Of a stretch of 64,000 nucleotides of DNA, positions 19,796 to 28,963 are shown piece after piece (position 1 is the stretch's first letter; each line of letters starts with the position of its first letter). The stretch comes from Tardiphaga alba (GTDB lineage: Bacteria; Pseudomonadota; Alphaproteobacteria; Rhizobiales; Xanthobacteraceae), in NCBI RefSeq assembly GCF_018279705.1, contig NZ_CP036498.1, positions 2,993,001 to 3,057,000 of the forward strand. Direction: 5' to 3'. The notes beneath the pieces were generated by a model. The model made no database searches and had not been told where the DNA came from. It saw only the letters and a program-made list of their open reading frames with translations. A program made the position numbers and the translations under genes.

Positions 19796-21039
19796 GCGAT
19801 CATCCGGCGGTTATCAACGGCTCCTACGACGTCGCGCTGATCCGCGAGGATTTCCCGGCGCTGGCGATGCAGGTCTATGGCAAGCCGCTGGTCTATCTCG
19901 ACAACGCGGCATCGGCCCAGAAGCCGAATGCCGTGCTGGATCGCATGACCGAGGCCTACAAGTCCGAATATGCCAATGTGCATCGCGGGCTCCATTACCT
20001 CGCCAATGCGGCGACCGAAGCCTATGAGGGCGCGCGCATCAAGGTGCAGCACTTCCTCAATGCGAAGCGCCTGGAAGAGATCATTTTTACGCGCAACGCG
20101 ACCGATGCGCTCAACACCGTGGCTGCGGCCTTCGGTGGTGAAAACATCAAGGAAGGCGACGAGATCGTGGTCTCCATCATGGAGCACCATTCGAACATCG
20201 TGCCTTGGCACTTTCTCCGCGAACGCCAGGGCGCGGTCATCAAGTGGGCGCCGGTCGATGACGAAGGTAACTTCCTGATCGACGAGTTCGAGAAGCTGCT
20301 GACCGATCGCACCAAGATCGTCGCCATCACCCAGATGTCGAACGCACTGGGCACGCAGGTCCCGGTGAAGGAAGTCACGAAGATCGCGCACGCCCGCGGC
20401 ATTCCGGTGCTGGTGGACGGCAGCCAGGCTGCGGTCCACGGCATCGTGGACGTGCAGGACATCGATTGCGACTTCTACGTCTTCACGGGCCACAAGCTGT
20501 ACGGGCCGACCGGAATCGGCGTGCTCTATGGCAAGTATGATCGCCTCGCAGCCATGCGGCCTTATGCCGGCGGCGGCGAGATGATCCGCGAAGTGGCGCA
20601 GGACTGGGTCACCTATGGCGATCCGCCGCACAAGTTCGAGGCTGGCACGCCGGCCATCGTCGAGGCCATCGGCCTCGGTGCGGCGATCGACTACGTGAAC
20701 TCGATCGGCCGCGAGCGGATCGCGGCGCATGAGCACGACCTGCTGACCTATGCGGAAGGCAAGCTGCGCGAGATCAATTCGTTGCGCATCTTCGGCACGG
20801 CGAAAACCAAGGGGCCGGTGATCTCGTTCGAGATTAAGGGCGCGCATGCCCATGACATCGCGACGGTGATCGACCGCCAGGGCATCGCCGTGCGTGCGGG
20901 CACGCATTGCGTGATGCCGCTTCTGGAACGATTCAATGTGACGGCCACATGCCGCGCGTCGTTCGGACTGTATAATACCCGCGAAGAAATCGATCATCTC
21001 GCGCAGGCGTTGATCAAGGCACGGGAGTTGTTTGCATGA
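19792..21039 (+). CDS. sufS: Cysteine desulfurase SufS (class II)
   Basis: A 415-residue PLP-dependent desulfurase of the SufS/CsdA group. Visible: VYLDNAASAQKPNAVLDRM, the FTRNATDALNTVA block, SIMEHHSNIVPWH, the PLP lysine in FYVFTGHKLYGPTGIGVLYG, and the catalytic cysteine in IAVRAGTHCVMPLL. The start overlaps the sufD stop and the stop overlaps the next start, both by ATGA. It would pass sulphur to the SufBCD scaffold; no SufE or SufU gene is seen in the window. Confidence 0.96.
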   Translation: MSDHPAVINGSYDVALIREDFPALAMQVYGKPLVYLDNAASAQKPNAVLDRMTEAYKSEYANVHRGLHYLANAATEAYEGARIKVQHFLNAKRLEEIIFTRNATDALNTVAAAFGGENIKEGDEIVVSIMEHHSNIVPWHFLRERQGAVIKWAPVDDEGNFLIDEFEKLLTDRTKIVAITQMSNALGTQVPVKEVTKIAHARGIPVLVDGSQAAVHGIVDVQDIDCDFYVFTGHKLYGPTGIGVLYGKYDRLAAMRPYAGGGEMIREVAQDWVTYGDPPHKFEAGTPAIVEAIGLGAAIDYVNSIGRERIAAHEHDLLTYAEGKLREINSLRIFGTAKTKGPVISFEIKGAHAHDIATVIDRQGIAVRAGTHCVMPLLERFNVTATCRASFGLYNTREEIDHLAQALIKARELFA

Positions 21040-21431
21040 GTGAGACCGCAGTCGCCAATAGCCCGGTTGCAACCGAAGAGAAGGGGACGCAGATGCAGAC
21101 CGTCTCGGCGCTCGACGCTGGCGAAACCGAACGCATGGGCACCGAGATCGTAGCCGCGTTGAAGACGGTGTACGACCCGGAAATTCCGGCCGACATCTAT
21201 GAACTCGGCCTGATCTACAAGGTCGATATCAAGGACGATCGTGGCGTCGATATCGACATGACGTTGACCACGCCGAACTGCCCGGCCGCCGAGGAACTGC
21301 CGACGATGGTGGAGAACGCCGTGGCCAGCGTTGCCGGTGTCGGCATCGTCAAGGTGAACATCGTTTGGGAACCGACCTGGACGCCGGACCGGATGACCGA
21401 CGAGGCGCGCCTCGTCCTCAATATGTGGTGA
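21036..21431 (+). CDS. DUF59 (MIP18-like) SUF-associated Fe-S assembly protein
   Basis: A 131-residue protein with a DUF59 domain at about residues 35-131: VAALKTVYDPEIPADIYELG then LIYKVDI, LTTPNCPAAEELP with the conserved reactive cysteine, and VWEPTWTPDRMTDEARLVL. Homologues linked to suf operons are called SufX in rhizobia or SufT elsewhere and help mature Fe-S proteins. The first about 30 residues are variable. Start overlaps the sufS stop. Confidence 0.9.
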   Translation: MSETAVANSPVATEEKGTQMQTVSALDAGETERMGTEIVAALKTVYDPEIPADIYELGLIYKVDIKDDRGVDIDMTLTTPNCPAAEELPTMVENAVASVAGVGIVKVNIVWEPTWTPDRMTDEARLVLNMW

Positions 21432-21490
21432 GATCAGCGTCTACCTGAATTCTCCGTTGGCGGCCTTGAACCGCCCAAGGGACTGAACAC

Positions 21491-21910
21491 ATGACTGAGA
21501 TGACACCGAACGCACCAGCCTCCACGTTGGAAAAATCGGCCAAGCCGAAGCCGCGCCCGCGGCCGCAGGTGATGCGCCTGACCGATGCTGCGGCTGAGCG
21601 CGTGATGGCGCTGACCCAGCGTGCCGATTCCGAGATCATCGGGCTGCGCGTCGGCATCAAGAATGGCGGCTGCGCCGGCCAGTCCTATACTGTCGAATAT
21701 GCCCATGACGTGAAGCCGACCGACGAGGTCGTCGAGGACAAGGGCGTCAAGATCCTAGTCGATCCCAAGGCCGTGCTGTTCCTGCTCGGCACCGAGATGG
21801 ACTACAAGACCGACAAGATGCAGGCGCAGTTCGTGTTCAACAACCCGAACCAGATCAGCGCTTGCGGTTGCGGCGAGTCCGTGCAGCTACAGCCGGCGAA
21901 GGTGGATTGA
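21491..21910 (+). CDS. sufA: HesB/IscA-type Fe-S carrier SufA
   Basis: A 139-residue A-type carrier. After a proline- and lysine-rich N-terminal tail of about 28 residues, the HesB domain shows MRLTDAAAERVMAL, the first ligand cysteine in VGIKNGGCAGQSY, FLLGTEMDYK, and the CGCG pair near the end (ISACGCGESVQL). Three conserved cysteines are present. It closes the suf operon and would deliver clusters to target proteins. Confidence 0.95.
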   Translation: MTEMTPNAPASTLEKSAKPKPRPRPQVMRLTDAAAERVMALTQRADSEIIGLRVGIKNGGCAGQSYTVEYAHDVKPTDEVVEDKGVKILVDPKAVLFLLGTEMDYKTDKMQAQFVFNNPNQISACGCGESVQLQPAKVD

Positions 21911-21917
21911 CGCGGCC

Positions 21918-22006
21918 GTAGCCCGGGTGAAGCGAAGCGTAACCCGGGACCGGCGCTTCCTCACATGTCCCTGTCCCCGGATTGCGCTTCGCTCCATCCG
22001 GGCTAC
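21918..22006. repeat. Dispersed palindromic repeat, family A copy 4
   Basis: GTAGCCCGGGTGAAGCGAAG at the left and CTTCGCTCCATCCGGGCTAC at the right, at the end of the suf operon and only 8 bases before the next start codon; it may also act as the operon's 3' hairpin. Confidence 0.85.
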
Positions 22007-22014
22007 AGTCCTTC

Positions 22015-22467
22015 ATGGACCGCGAATTCCTCTCCGAACTGTTCGCCGGCTTCGGGCCGGTGACGATCCGCCGGATGTTTTCCGGCTTCGGCGTTTCCGC
22101 CGATGGCATCAACTTCGCGCTGGTGCTGCGCGGGGCGATCTATCTGCGCGCCGACGAAAACTCGATCCCGCGTTTCCAGGCGGAGGGATCGCAATGCTTT
22201 CAATATGAGATGAAAGGCAAGCTGCGGATGATCGCCTCCTATTGGCGATTGCCGGAGCGGCTCTATGACGATCCCGATGAGGTGACGGAATGGGCGCGCA
22301 CCGCGCATGCCGCGGCGATCCGGGCAGCGCTGAAGAAGGCGGCAAAGAAGAAGATTGCGAAGACGAAAGCGAAGAAATCTGAGCCGTCATTGCGAGCGAA
22401 CCGAAGCAATCCAGAATGCAGCAAAGCGAAGACTGGATTGCTTCGTCGCAAGAGCTCCTCGCAATGA
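22015..22467 (+). CDS. TfoX N-terminal-domain protein with repeat-derived tail
   Basis: A 150-residue protein. Residues 1-95 match the TfoX N-terminal domain (LFAGFGPVTIRRMFSGFGVS, MIASYWRLPERLYDDPDEV). A lysine/alanine-rich stretch follows (AALKKAAKKKIAKTKAKK), and the last about 28 residues, with the stop codon, are encoded by a dispersed repeat at 22385-22470. Such stand-alone TfoX-N proteins are of unknown function; they are not the full competence regulator. The ATG 22015 lies just after a family A repeat, with no good ribosome site. Confidence 0.8.
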   Translation: MDREFLSELFAGFGPVTIRRMFSGFGVSADGINFALVLRGAIYLRADENSIPRFQAEGSQCFQYEMKGKLRMIASYWRLPERLYDDPDEVTEWARTAHAAAIRAALKKAAKKKIAKTKAKKSEPSLRANRSNPECSKAKTGLLRRKSSSQ

Positions 22468-22470
22468 CGT
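22385..22470. repeat. Dispersed inverted repeat, family C
   Basis: CGTCATTGCGAGCGAACCGAAG... at the left is near-complementary to ...CTCCTCGCAATGACG at the right, with internal AAGCAATCCAG and CTGGATTGCTT arms. It overlaps the 3' end of the TfoX-like gene. Confidence 0.8.
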
Positions 22471-22476
22471 CTATGG

Positions 22477-23544
22477 TTACGCCACCTGGAACGTAATCTC
22501 CGACTGATATTCCGGATCGACCTCGCAGATCACGCGATTGCGGCCGTTGCGCTTCGCTGCATAGAGGCAGGCATCGGCGCGGCCGATCAGCGTGTCCATG
22601 TCGTCGCCATTCTGCAGCATCGAGACGCCGACCGAGATCGTCACGCGACCCAGAATTTCCCCGGTCGATTTCTTCTTCAACTCTTTCGACATGACAGCGC
22701 GGCGGATGTGGTCGGCCACCGTCAGTGCCTGGCGCAGCGGCGTGTTGGGCAGTACCACGGCGAATTCCTCGCCGCCGTAGCGGGCAGTGATATCCTGGCC
22801 CTTGATGGTCTGCTTCAGCGACATGCCGACGAGACGCAGCACCTGATCGCCGGTGAGATGGCCGTAATTGTCGTTGAACGATTTGAAGTGATCGATGTCG
22901 AGCATCAGCAGCGAAAGCGGCTCGCCGCGTTTCTGCGCGGTCTCGATCGCGGTCGTCAGCGCCCGGTCGAAATACTTGCGGTTTCCGAGTGCGGTGAGAG
23001 GGTCGGTCAGGCTCTCGGCGCGGATGGCTTCGAGGCTCTGCTGCAACACGCTGACTTCGCCGCGCGAAGATAACAGGCGCTCTTCCAAGGCCTTGTTGTT
23101 GTCGTGCACCTCGCGGGTGGATTTCACCAGGCTCTCGATCACCGCCTTGATGGCCGCGGGATCGCGGGCGACGGCGAGTTGCTTGCCGGCGCCGCTCAGG
23201 CTCGCATTGAAATCGACGGTCAGGTTGAGCGCATCGTTGATCAGCGTCATCACGTCGTCGATTTCGCCGATCACGCGCGAGCCGACCTGGTCGATGCGGT
23301 CGGTGACGCGGGCTTGGGACAGATAGGTGTCGTGGATCTGGTCGAGATCGGAATCGCTGAGCCGGCCATTGCGGGCCAGTGTCTCGTTGATCACCTTGTT
23401 GAGCGCCGGATTGTAGCCGGTCGCATAGACGTACCAGATCTCGTAGTTACGCGGGATAGCTGGCTGGCGCAGTGAGCGGATCTGCCCAAGCGCGATGTCG
23501 GCGAACGCCAATGTGCGTTCGATGTCGTCGAGGTTTGCGGTCAC
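22477..23544 (-). CDS. Diguanylate cyclase (GGDEF domain)
   Basis: Makes cyclic di-GMP. The C-terminal GGDEF domain begins at DPLTALGNRKYFDRAL, has the metal and substrate site DIDHFKSFNDNYGHLTGDQVLR, and the active loop GGEEF in RYGGEEFAVVLP. The N-terminal about 180 residues are helical with a coiled coil and no transmembrane segment, so the protein is cytoplasmic. No EAL domain. No RxxD inhibitory motif is evident just before GGEEF. GTG 23544 (reading MTANLDDIERTLAF) is chosen; an in-frame TTG at 23571 is the alternative. Confidence 0.92.
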   Translation of the reverse strand: MTANLDDIERTLAFADIALGQIRSLRQPAIPRNYEIWYVYATGYNPALNKVINETLARNGRLSDSDLDQIHDTYLSQARVTDRIDQVGSRVIGEIDDVMTLINDALNLTVDFNASLSGAGKQLAVARDPAAIKAVIESLVKSTREVHDNNKALEERLLSSRGEVSVLQQSLEAIRAESLTDPLTALGNRKYFDRALTTAIETAQKRGEPLSLLMLDIDHFKSFNDNYGHLTGDQVLRLVGMSLKQTIKGQDITARYGGEEFAVVLPNTPLRQALTVADHIRRAVMSKELKKKSTGEILGRVTISVGVSMLQNGDDMDTLIGRADACLYAAKRNGRNRVICEVDPEYQSEITFQVA

Positions 23545-23664
23545 GTCCTGTGTCCCCACAAGCGGCGCCAAACGCGCCGCCCTCAGCTGCGAAATTGCTA
23601 AAATATCGCAGTGAGACTAGGGCAGGTGTGTGAATCGAAGGTAAATAGAGCCTGAAAATGCTAC

Positions 23665-25215
23665 CTACGCGCGTGCCCGGATCGGGCGCAGCAGGAAGGC
23701 GGGCAGATGCGAGTGATCACCGGGCTCGAAGTCCTCTTCGCGGCGCGGACGCGGGGCCTGCGGACGGCCGATCGAAGGCGGCAGTGCAGCATTCGATGCT
23801 GCAGCGGGCTGCTGCTGGCCGCCATTGCGATCCTCGTTAGGACGACGCTCACGACGTGGCTTGCGCTCGCGCTGAGCTTCGTTCTCGGGCGCACGGGCCT
23901 CGTTCGCGGGAGCGCGGGGTTCGCGCTCGGCGCGCGGTGCACGCTCGGGACGGGCGGAACGCTCACGGCGGCCATCGCGGCGACCGCCACGCGGCGCATC
24001 GTCATTGGCTTCGCGATTGCCGCTGCGGCGGCGCCCCGAACGCGGGGCCTCGCCCTCGGCGGATTCCTCGTGGGCCGGCATGGCGTCGAGAGCGGCGCTT
24101 TCATGCTTGGCGATTGAGGTGCCGATCAGCTTCTCGACGGCGGCCATGGACTTCTGGTCCGAGGGCGACACCAGCGAGATCGCAAAACCGGTGCGGCCGG
24201 CGCGGCCGGTACGGCCGATGCGGTGCACGTAATCGTCGGAATGGTGCGGAATGTCGAAATTGAAGACGTGGCTCACCGCGGGAATATCGAGGCCGCGGGC
24301 GGCGACGTCGGAGGCCACGAGGATTGGGATTTCGCCCTTGCGGAACTGATCCAGCGCGGCGAGGCGGGCGGATTGCTCCATGTCGCCATGCAGCGCGCCG
24401 ACGGCGAAACCGTGCTTCTGCAGCGATTTGGCGAGCGTTGCCACTTCGCGCTTGCGGTTACAGAAAATGATCGCGTTTTTGAGGTCTTCGGCCTCGCGGA
24501 GCAGCGTGCGGAGCACGTCGCGCTTCTGCCAGTCGTCACGGGAGACGGCGACCTGCGACTGGGTGATGGTGGCGGCGGCGGTCGCGGGCTTGGCGACTTC
24601 GATCTTCACCGGATTATGCAGGAAGGTCTCGGTGATGCGGCGGATTTCCGGCGGCATGGTCGCCGTGAAAAACAGCGTCTGGCGGGTAAACGGCACCAGC
24701 TTGCAGATGCGCTCGATGTCCGGAATGAACCCCATGTCCAGCATGCGGTCCGCTTCGTCGATCACCAGCAATTCGACGCCGGTGAGCAGCAGGCCGCCGC
24801 GTTCGGTGTGGTCGAGCAGGCGGCCCGGGGTGGCGATCAACACATCGACGCCGCGGGTCAGTTTCATGTCCTGGTCGCCGAACGAGACGCCGCCGATCAG
24901 CAGCGCGACGTTGAGCTTCTGGCCGGCGCCGTATTTGTCGAACTGCTCCTTCACCTGAGCGGCGAGTTCGCGGGTTGGTTCGAGGATCAGCGTGCGTGGC
25001 ATGCGGGCGCGGGCGCGGCCCTTTTCGAGCATGGTCAGCATCGGCAGCACGAAGGCCGCAGTCTTGCCGGTACCGGTCTGGGCGATGCCGAGCACGTCCT
25101 TGCGGGCGAGGGCGTGGGGAATCGCCTGTTCCTGAATGGGGGTGGGGGTGGTGTAGCCAGCGGCCGTGACGGCGGCGAGAACCTTGTCGGACAGGCCGAG
25201 ATTGGAAAAGGACAT
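23665..25215 (-). CDS. DEAD-box ATP-dependent RNA helicase, RhlE-like
   Basis: A 516-residue helicase. The Q motif region (GYTTPTPIQEQAIPHAL), motif I AQTGTGKTAAFV, Ia PTRELAAQV, DEAD box VIDEADRMLDMGF, FTATMPP (SAT position has T), and motif VI HRIGRTGRAGR are all present. The last about 130 residues are Arg/Pro/Glu-rich, an RNA-binding tail typical of RhlE. Role: unwinding structured RNA in ribosome assembly and mRNA decay. Its leader to the next gene is about 280 bases, consistent with cold-shock-like leader control seen for such helicases elsewhere, which is inference. Confidence 0.93.
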   Translation of the reverse strand: MSFSNLGLSDKVLAAVTAAGYTTPTPIQEQAIPHALARKDVLGIAQTGTGKTAAFVLPMLTMLEKGRARARMPRTLILEPTRELAAQVKEQFDKYGAGQKLNVALLIGGVSFGDQDMKLTRGVDVLIATPGRLLDHTERGGLLLTGVELLVIDEADRMLDMGFIPDIERICKLVPFTRQTLFFTATMPPEIRRITETFLHNPVKIEVAKPATAAATITQSQVAVSRDDWQKRDVLRTLLREAEDLKNAIIFCNRKREVATLAKSLQKHGFAVGALHGDMEQSARLAALDQFRKGEIPILVASDVAARGLDIPAVSHVFNFDIPHHSDDYVHRIGRTGRAGRTGFAISLVSPSDQKSMAAVEKLIGTSIAKHESAALDAMPAHEESAEGEAPRSGRRRSGNREANDDAPRGGRRDGRRERSARPERAPRAEREPRAPANEARAPENEAQRERKPRRERRPNEDRNGGQQQPAAASNAALPPSIGRPQAPRPRREEDFEPGDHSHLPAFLLRPIRARA

Positions 25216-25493
25216 TGAGCCTCTGTTATGGGGCCATGATGCTATCGCAGAACGGTGTATCGCTCATTCGATGCCGGTGCGAGATCATGCCTCTGGTCGA
25301 AACCGCCGCTTGGATTCTCGGAAAAACCATCACGCCTACCCCCGGAGCGGCACGCAAACATGCACGGGGATCGCTGGGCGCTGACAGGCGGCTTACTCGA
25401 GATATCGCGTTTCGATACCGGGCCGCTTCGAGGCGGAACATAGGCCCGAATCCCCCAAAGTCAATCCGCAGGGAGTGGAACTGCCCCAAAAGC

Positions 25494-25766
25494 TTAATGT
25501 TTTCGGCGAAATTCCGCTTCTGGATCGGCCTCATACCGCATCTGCACAGTGACGGGCAGGTCGCCGGCCTCGTTCGCCGGCGGCATCGCGGGTGGGCCGT
25601 CCGGTCGATGGCTGCTCCATTCGACGAAGGCGCCGACAGTGCCGATGGCGGCCGTCGCCAGAACGATCTCGCCGGGCGCGCCGATGGCAAGGGCGATCAG
25701 GCCGACAGCCCAAAGCGCAGTGATAAAGCCGATCGCGATCCGGAGCGACGTGGGTATGTTGATCAT
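25494..25766 (-). CDS. Small hypothetical membrane protein
   Basis: A 90-residue protein: two closely spaced hydrophobic helices (about residues 7-25 and 31-48, IAIGFITALWAVGLIALAIG and IVLATAAIGTVGAFV), then a hydrophilic Pro-rich tail that ends AEFRRKH. ATG 25766 is preferred over the upstream frame to 25796. No family recognised. Coding likelihood is supported by the hydrophobic pattern only. Confidence 0.5.
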   Translation of the reverse strand: MINIPTSLRIAIGFITALWAVGLIALAIGAPGEIVLATAAIGTVGAFVEWSSHRPDGPPAMPPANEAGDLPVTVQMRYEADPEAEFRRKH

Positions 25767-26012
25767 GGCGCTACCGAGTATACCGCACGTGCTCATGGGT
25801 GTAGTTCAGAGAGGCTCGCCTAAAAATTGCACGCAAAAATGTTCTCCAGAGTCAGTGGCTGCTGGAGGTTGGTCTCATGGCGGATGAAGCGATGTCCTGA
25901 TATTGGGATGTCGATGACCGGATTTCTTCTGAAGAAATTCTGATATCGTCAAATTTACCGCCAAGGTTTATTGAGACCGCCTTGGACAGGTCAGCTATCT
26001 CGGGGGGCTGCG

Positions 26013-27767
26013 GTGTTTCGCTTTGCTGATTTCATCATCGATGTGCAGCGCGCCGAATTGCGCCGCGTGGATGGCGACATCATCAAGCTCAGGCCCAAGC
26101 CTTTCGATATGCTGGCGTTTTTTGTCAGTAACGCCGGTCGCGTGGTGGCCAAGCAAGAGCTCATGGAGCGATTCTGGCCGGGGGTTCATGTCGGCGAGGA
26201 CAGTCTCTTCCAGTGCATCCGCGAAATCCGCGCGGCGCTCGGCGATGGGCGACGCCAGATCCTGCGCAACATTTCCGGACGCGGTTATCTGTTCGAAGCC
26301 GAGGTGGCCGATCTTGATGCTGGCGGCATAGCAGCGGCCGCGCCGTCGCAAGAGGCGAGGGTTGTCGACGGGCAGAGCGACGGTCACCCTGCGATCACCC
26401 CGGTTGACATAGGGCCTATCGACGACGTCGTGTCGGCACGGCGCCCAGCGCCAGCGCGGCGATGGTCGATTGCCGCCGCGGTTGTGATCGCTGCCAGCAT
26501 GGTCGTGATTGGCGGGCTGGCTGTTGCGATTCCGCTCTTCAATGGCGGCACGATCGCGTCGCGCGCGGGCCCGACAGTATCGGTGACACCGATCGTTTCG
26601 CTGAGTGACGAACCGGACATGCGCACATTGGCGGTCGGCGTGACCGATCGTCTCGGCGCAGGCTTGGCGCGCATCGAGAATATCCGCGTGGTGACGCCGA
26701 TGCAGGTCACGGCACGGGCGTCACTCGAGCCGACACGCGCGACTGTCCCCGACTATGTCGTCAATGCCGAACTTACGAAAAAAGACGATCAGGGCTGGCT
26801 GCTCCGTGCCCGCCTGACCCGTGGCACGACCGGCGAGATCGCGTGGGCGTCAGACATTACTGTCGCCGGTGGCGATATGGACGCCGACACCCAGCAGTCC
26901 CGTCTCGCGGCTGCCCTCGGCCATCCGTTAGCTGTTCGCCTCAACGCCATCCTCAACGAGGCGGGCCCCGGTGCCAAGGGCATGTCGGGAAGCGCCAAGG
27001 TCGCGGTGGAGCAGGCGACTGCATCGATCGTGCACACTTCGCGCGAACGTTTCCGCGCGGCGCAGGCCATGCTCGAAAAGGCGCTGGCGGAAAATCCCGA
27101 CAATATCGACGTGCAATCGGCGCTGGCTGCACTGCAGCTGCGCGGCATTCAGATGGTCTGGTACGATCCCGACGAGCGCGAAGGCGTTCGCAATAGCGCG
27201 CAGGCCATGATGGAGCGCGTGCTGCGAGCGAAGCCGAGCTACGTGCCGGTGCTCGAAAGCTATTGTCGCCTGCTCAGTGCCACCAATCGCTTCGTCGACA
27301 GCCTGGTCGCTTGCGCGCGGACATTGTCCTTCGATCCATGGAACGGACTGGCGATTTATCACATCGGCCTCGGCCAGATATTTCTCGGCCGGTTCGAAGA
27401 CGCGCTCGGGAATTTCAAGCTTGCCGACCAATATGACACGCCGACGGTGTCGCGCTGGACGTGGCTGCTCGGGGCGGGGGTCAGCCTGGTCTATCTGGAG
27501 CGCGACGCGGAGGCGGTGCGCTGGCTCGAACGCTCGCTTGCGGTGACGCCCGGCACCGGCCGCACGCATCTCACGCTGGTCGCTGCGCATCAGCGGCTGG
27601 GCCAGCATGCCGAGGCGCAGGCGCTGCTGGCGAAAGCGCTGGAACTGCGGCCCGGCGCGACCGCCGAAAATATCAGTCCTCCCGCGGAGAACACCAGTCC
27701 GGTCTATCTCGAAGCGTCGGCACGCGTCCGGGACTTGCTGGTCGAGGCCGGGCTACCGCGCCGCTGA
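26013..27767 (+). CDS. CadC/ToxR-like membrane transcriptional regulator with TPR-like C-terminus
   Basis: A 584-residue protein. Residues 1-95 form an OmpR-type winged helix (RFADFIIDVQRAELRRVDG, LRPKPFDMLAFFVSNAGRVVA then KQEL, FWPGVHVGEDSLFQCIREIR, ISGRGYLF). One transmembrane helix lies at about residues 148-172 (SIAAAVVIAASMVVIGGLAV). The outer part has a domain with SLSDEPDMRTLAVGVTDRLGAG, as in adenylate-cyclase-like TPR proteins, followed by TPR-like helices. DNA-binding inside, sensing outside. GTG 26013 is chosen (GGGGGG just upstream); a frame start at 25971 is possible. No adjacent target gene on the same strand. Confidence 0.88.
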   Translation: MFRFADFIIDVQRAELRRVDGDIIKLRPKPFDMLAFFVSNAGRVVAKQELMERFWPGVHVGEDSLFQCIREIRAALGDGRRQILRNISGRGYLFEAEVADLDAGGIAAAAPSQEARVVDGQSDGHPAITPVDIGPIDDVVSARRPAPARRWSIAAAVVIAASMVVIGGLAVAIPLFNGGTIASRAGPTVSVTPIVSLSDEPDMRTLAVGVTDRLGAGLARIENIRVVTPMQVTARASLEPTRATVPDYVVNAELTKKDDQGWLLRARLTRGTTGEIAWASDITVAGGDMDADTQQSRLAAALGHPLAVRLNAILNEAGPGAKGMSGSAKVAVEQATASIVHTSRERFRAAQAMLEKALAENPDNIDVQSALAALQLRGIQMVWYDPDEREGVRNSAQAMMERVLRAKPSYVPVLESYCRLLSATNRFVDSLVACARTLSFDPWNGLAIYHIGLGQIFLGRFEDALGNFKLADQYDTPTVSRWTWLLGAGVSLVYLERDAEAVRWLERSLAVTPGTGRTHLTLVAAHQRLGQHAEAQALLAKALELRPGATAENISPPAENTSPVYLEASARVRDLLVEAGLPRR

Positions 27768-28391
27768 CATGACAGGCTCCGTCGATGACGGATATGCCGC
27801 ACAGCCATACAGCACGAATTCGCATGTCTGCCGATAGCGCGCCGAGCAATCATTTGCGTCCGTCAGGGGAATGGCCTGACTGACGGCGCGGCCGCCGTCG
27901 GCAAGCGCCTGCGCGATCTCGGCGGCTGTGAAGCGGCCGGTCAGTTCGAGGCGATGCTGGCTTTGCAGGTCTGCGACAAGCTTTTCCAGTGCGGTCTGGA
28001 AATCGGCGCTCGTCCGAACCACGATGTCGCGGCAACGTCGGAATGCTTCAGCGGTCAGCTCGATCGTATGCGGTGACTGCGTCAGCATTTGCCGCGTTTC
28101 GCTGTAGCGCAGATCCACAACGCAGGCGACGATATCGAGCGCGCTGGCGCCTTCCTGGCGAAGTGCGGTGCCGGCAGCGATGGCCGTGGCGATGGCCTGT
28201 TCATTCCGAAACTGGACGGCTGCCCGGAATGCCTCTTCCTTATTGCTGAAATAGTAATACAGCGCGCGCTGCGTGAAGCCGCAGATACGGGCGAGGCCGA
28301 CCATCGATAGTCCGGCATAACCGTGATCGAGGAAAGCTTGGTTGACCCTGAGCAACAAGTCGTGCCCGGGGGTGATCATCTTCTTGGCCAT
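27753..28391 (-). CDS. TetR-family transcriptional regulator
   Basis: A 212-residue regulator with an N-terminal helix-turn-helix (residues about 10-55: GYAGLSMVGLARICGFTQRA then LYYYFSNKEEAFRAAV) and a variable ligand domain. ATG 28391 begins MAKKMITPGHDLLLRVN; the frame is open to 28484. Its last 15 bases overlap the convergent CadC-like gene. The 570-base region upstream has no confident gene, so its target is unclear. Confidence 0.88.
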   Translation of the reverse strand: MAKKMITPGHDLLLRVNQAFLDHGYAGLSMVGLARICGFTQRALYYYFSNKEEAFRAAVQFRNEQAIATAIAAGTALRQEGASALDIVACVVDLRYSETRQMLTQSPHTIELTAEAFRRCRDIVVRTSADFQTALEKLVADLQSQHRLELTGRFTAAEIAQALADGGRAVSQAIPLTDANDCSARYRQTCEFVLYGCAAYPSSTEPVMSAAR

Positions 28392-28963
28392 CGATCGTCG
28401 GGTATCCAGTCTAGAAGTCGGGCGAGAGGGAGCAAACGGGAATGATGAAAATCGCGTTGCTTGAAAAACCCGCTGATCGCGCAAAGGTATCGGCCGTGGC
28501 CAACTTCACTTCGCGTGTCTCGACTTCGGTCACCTTCGGCAGGAGAAATCCGCTTCCGGATCGTGCATCTGCCGACGCAAAGGTGGGTCTGAAAAAACCG
28601 AATAGATTCTGAATATTCTGAAATATGCGATTTTGGCGCGAAATTGTCGAGCAGTTCTAAGGCGTCTTGTCCACAGATGCGCGCGTGATGCCGGTTCCAT
28701 GTGCGCCGGTTTCAGTTGTCATGGACCGCGATACAGCCACAGGGCGCCGTCGATCTTTGCTGATCAGTGCCTCTAGCCACGCTTTGCCCGCGACAAATGA
28801 AATGTGACGCAGCCTTGCGGCAGATTGCGCGTCGATCTGCCCGTCAATACAGGACAAACAGGCGCGAGGCGGGTACAGCTACCATTGAACCGGCCGCACT
28901 TTTGTCTCGACCAAGGCAGACAATCGCGCGGTCACGGGATCGCTGGACGACGGGAATGCAGGC
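28392..28963. other. 572-base intergenic region between tetR and caspase-like gene
   Basis: No confident gene. It includes a possible 56-codon frame at 28442-28612 and an AT-rich patch at 28588-28635 with GATTCTGAATATTCTGAA, the best place for promoters or an operator in this region. GC-rich noncoding sequence fills the rest. Confidence 0.4.
28442..28612 (+). CDS. Possible small protein, 56 residues, doubtful
   Basis: ATGATG at 28442 opens a frame ending TGA at 28610-28612. The reading starts MMKIALLEKPADRAKVSAVA and is basic, with no membrane segment. GAGGGAG lies about 12 bases upstream of the first ATG, a little far. It is divergent from tetR. Support is only the frame and a possible ribosome site. 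Confidence 0.22.
   Translation: MMKIALLEKPADRAKVSAVANFTSRVSTSVTFGRRNPLPDRASADAKVGLKKPNRF

Noticed and set aside
25216-25493. Possible small RNA or riboswitch in the leader of the RhlE-like gene
   Set aside because: No conserved fold recognised; plus-strand frames there are low-structure. Only the length of the leader is suggestive.
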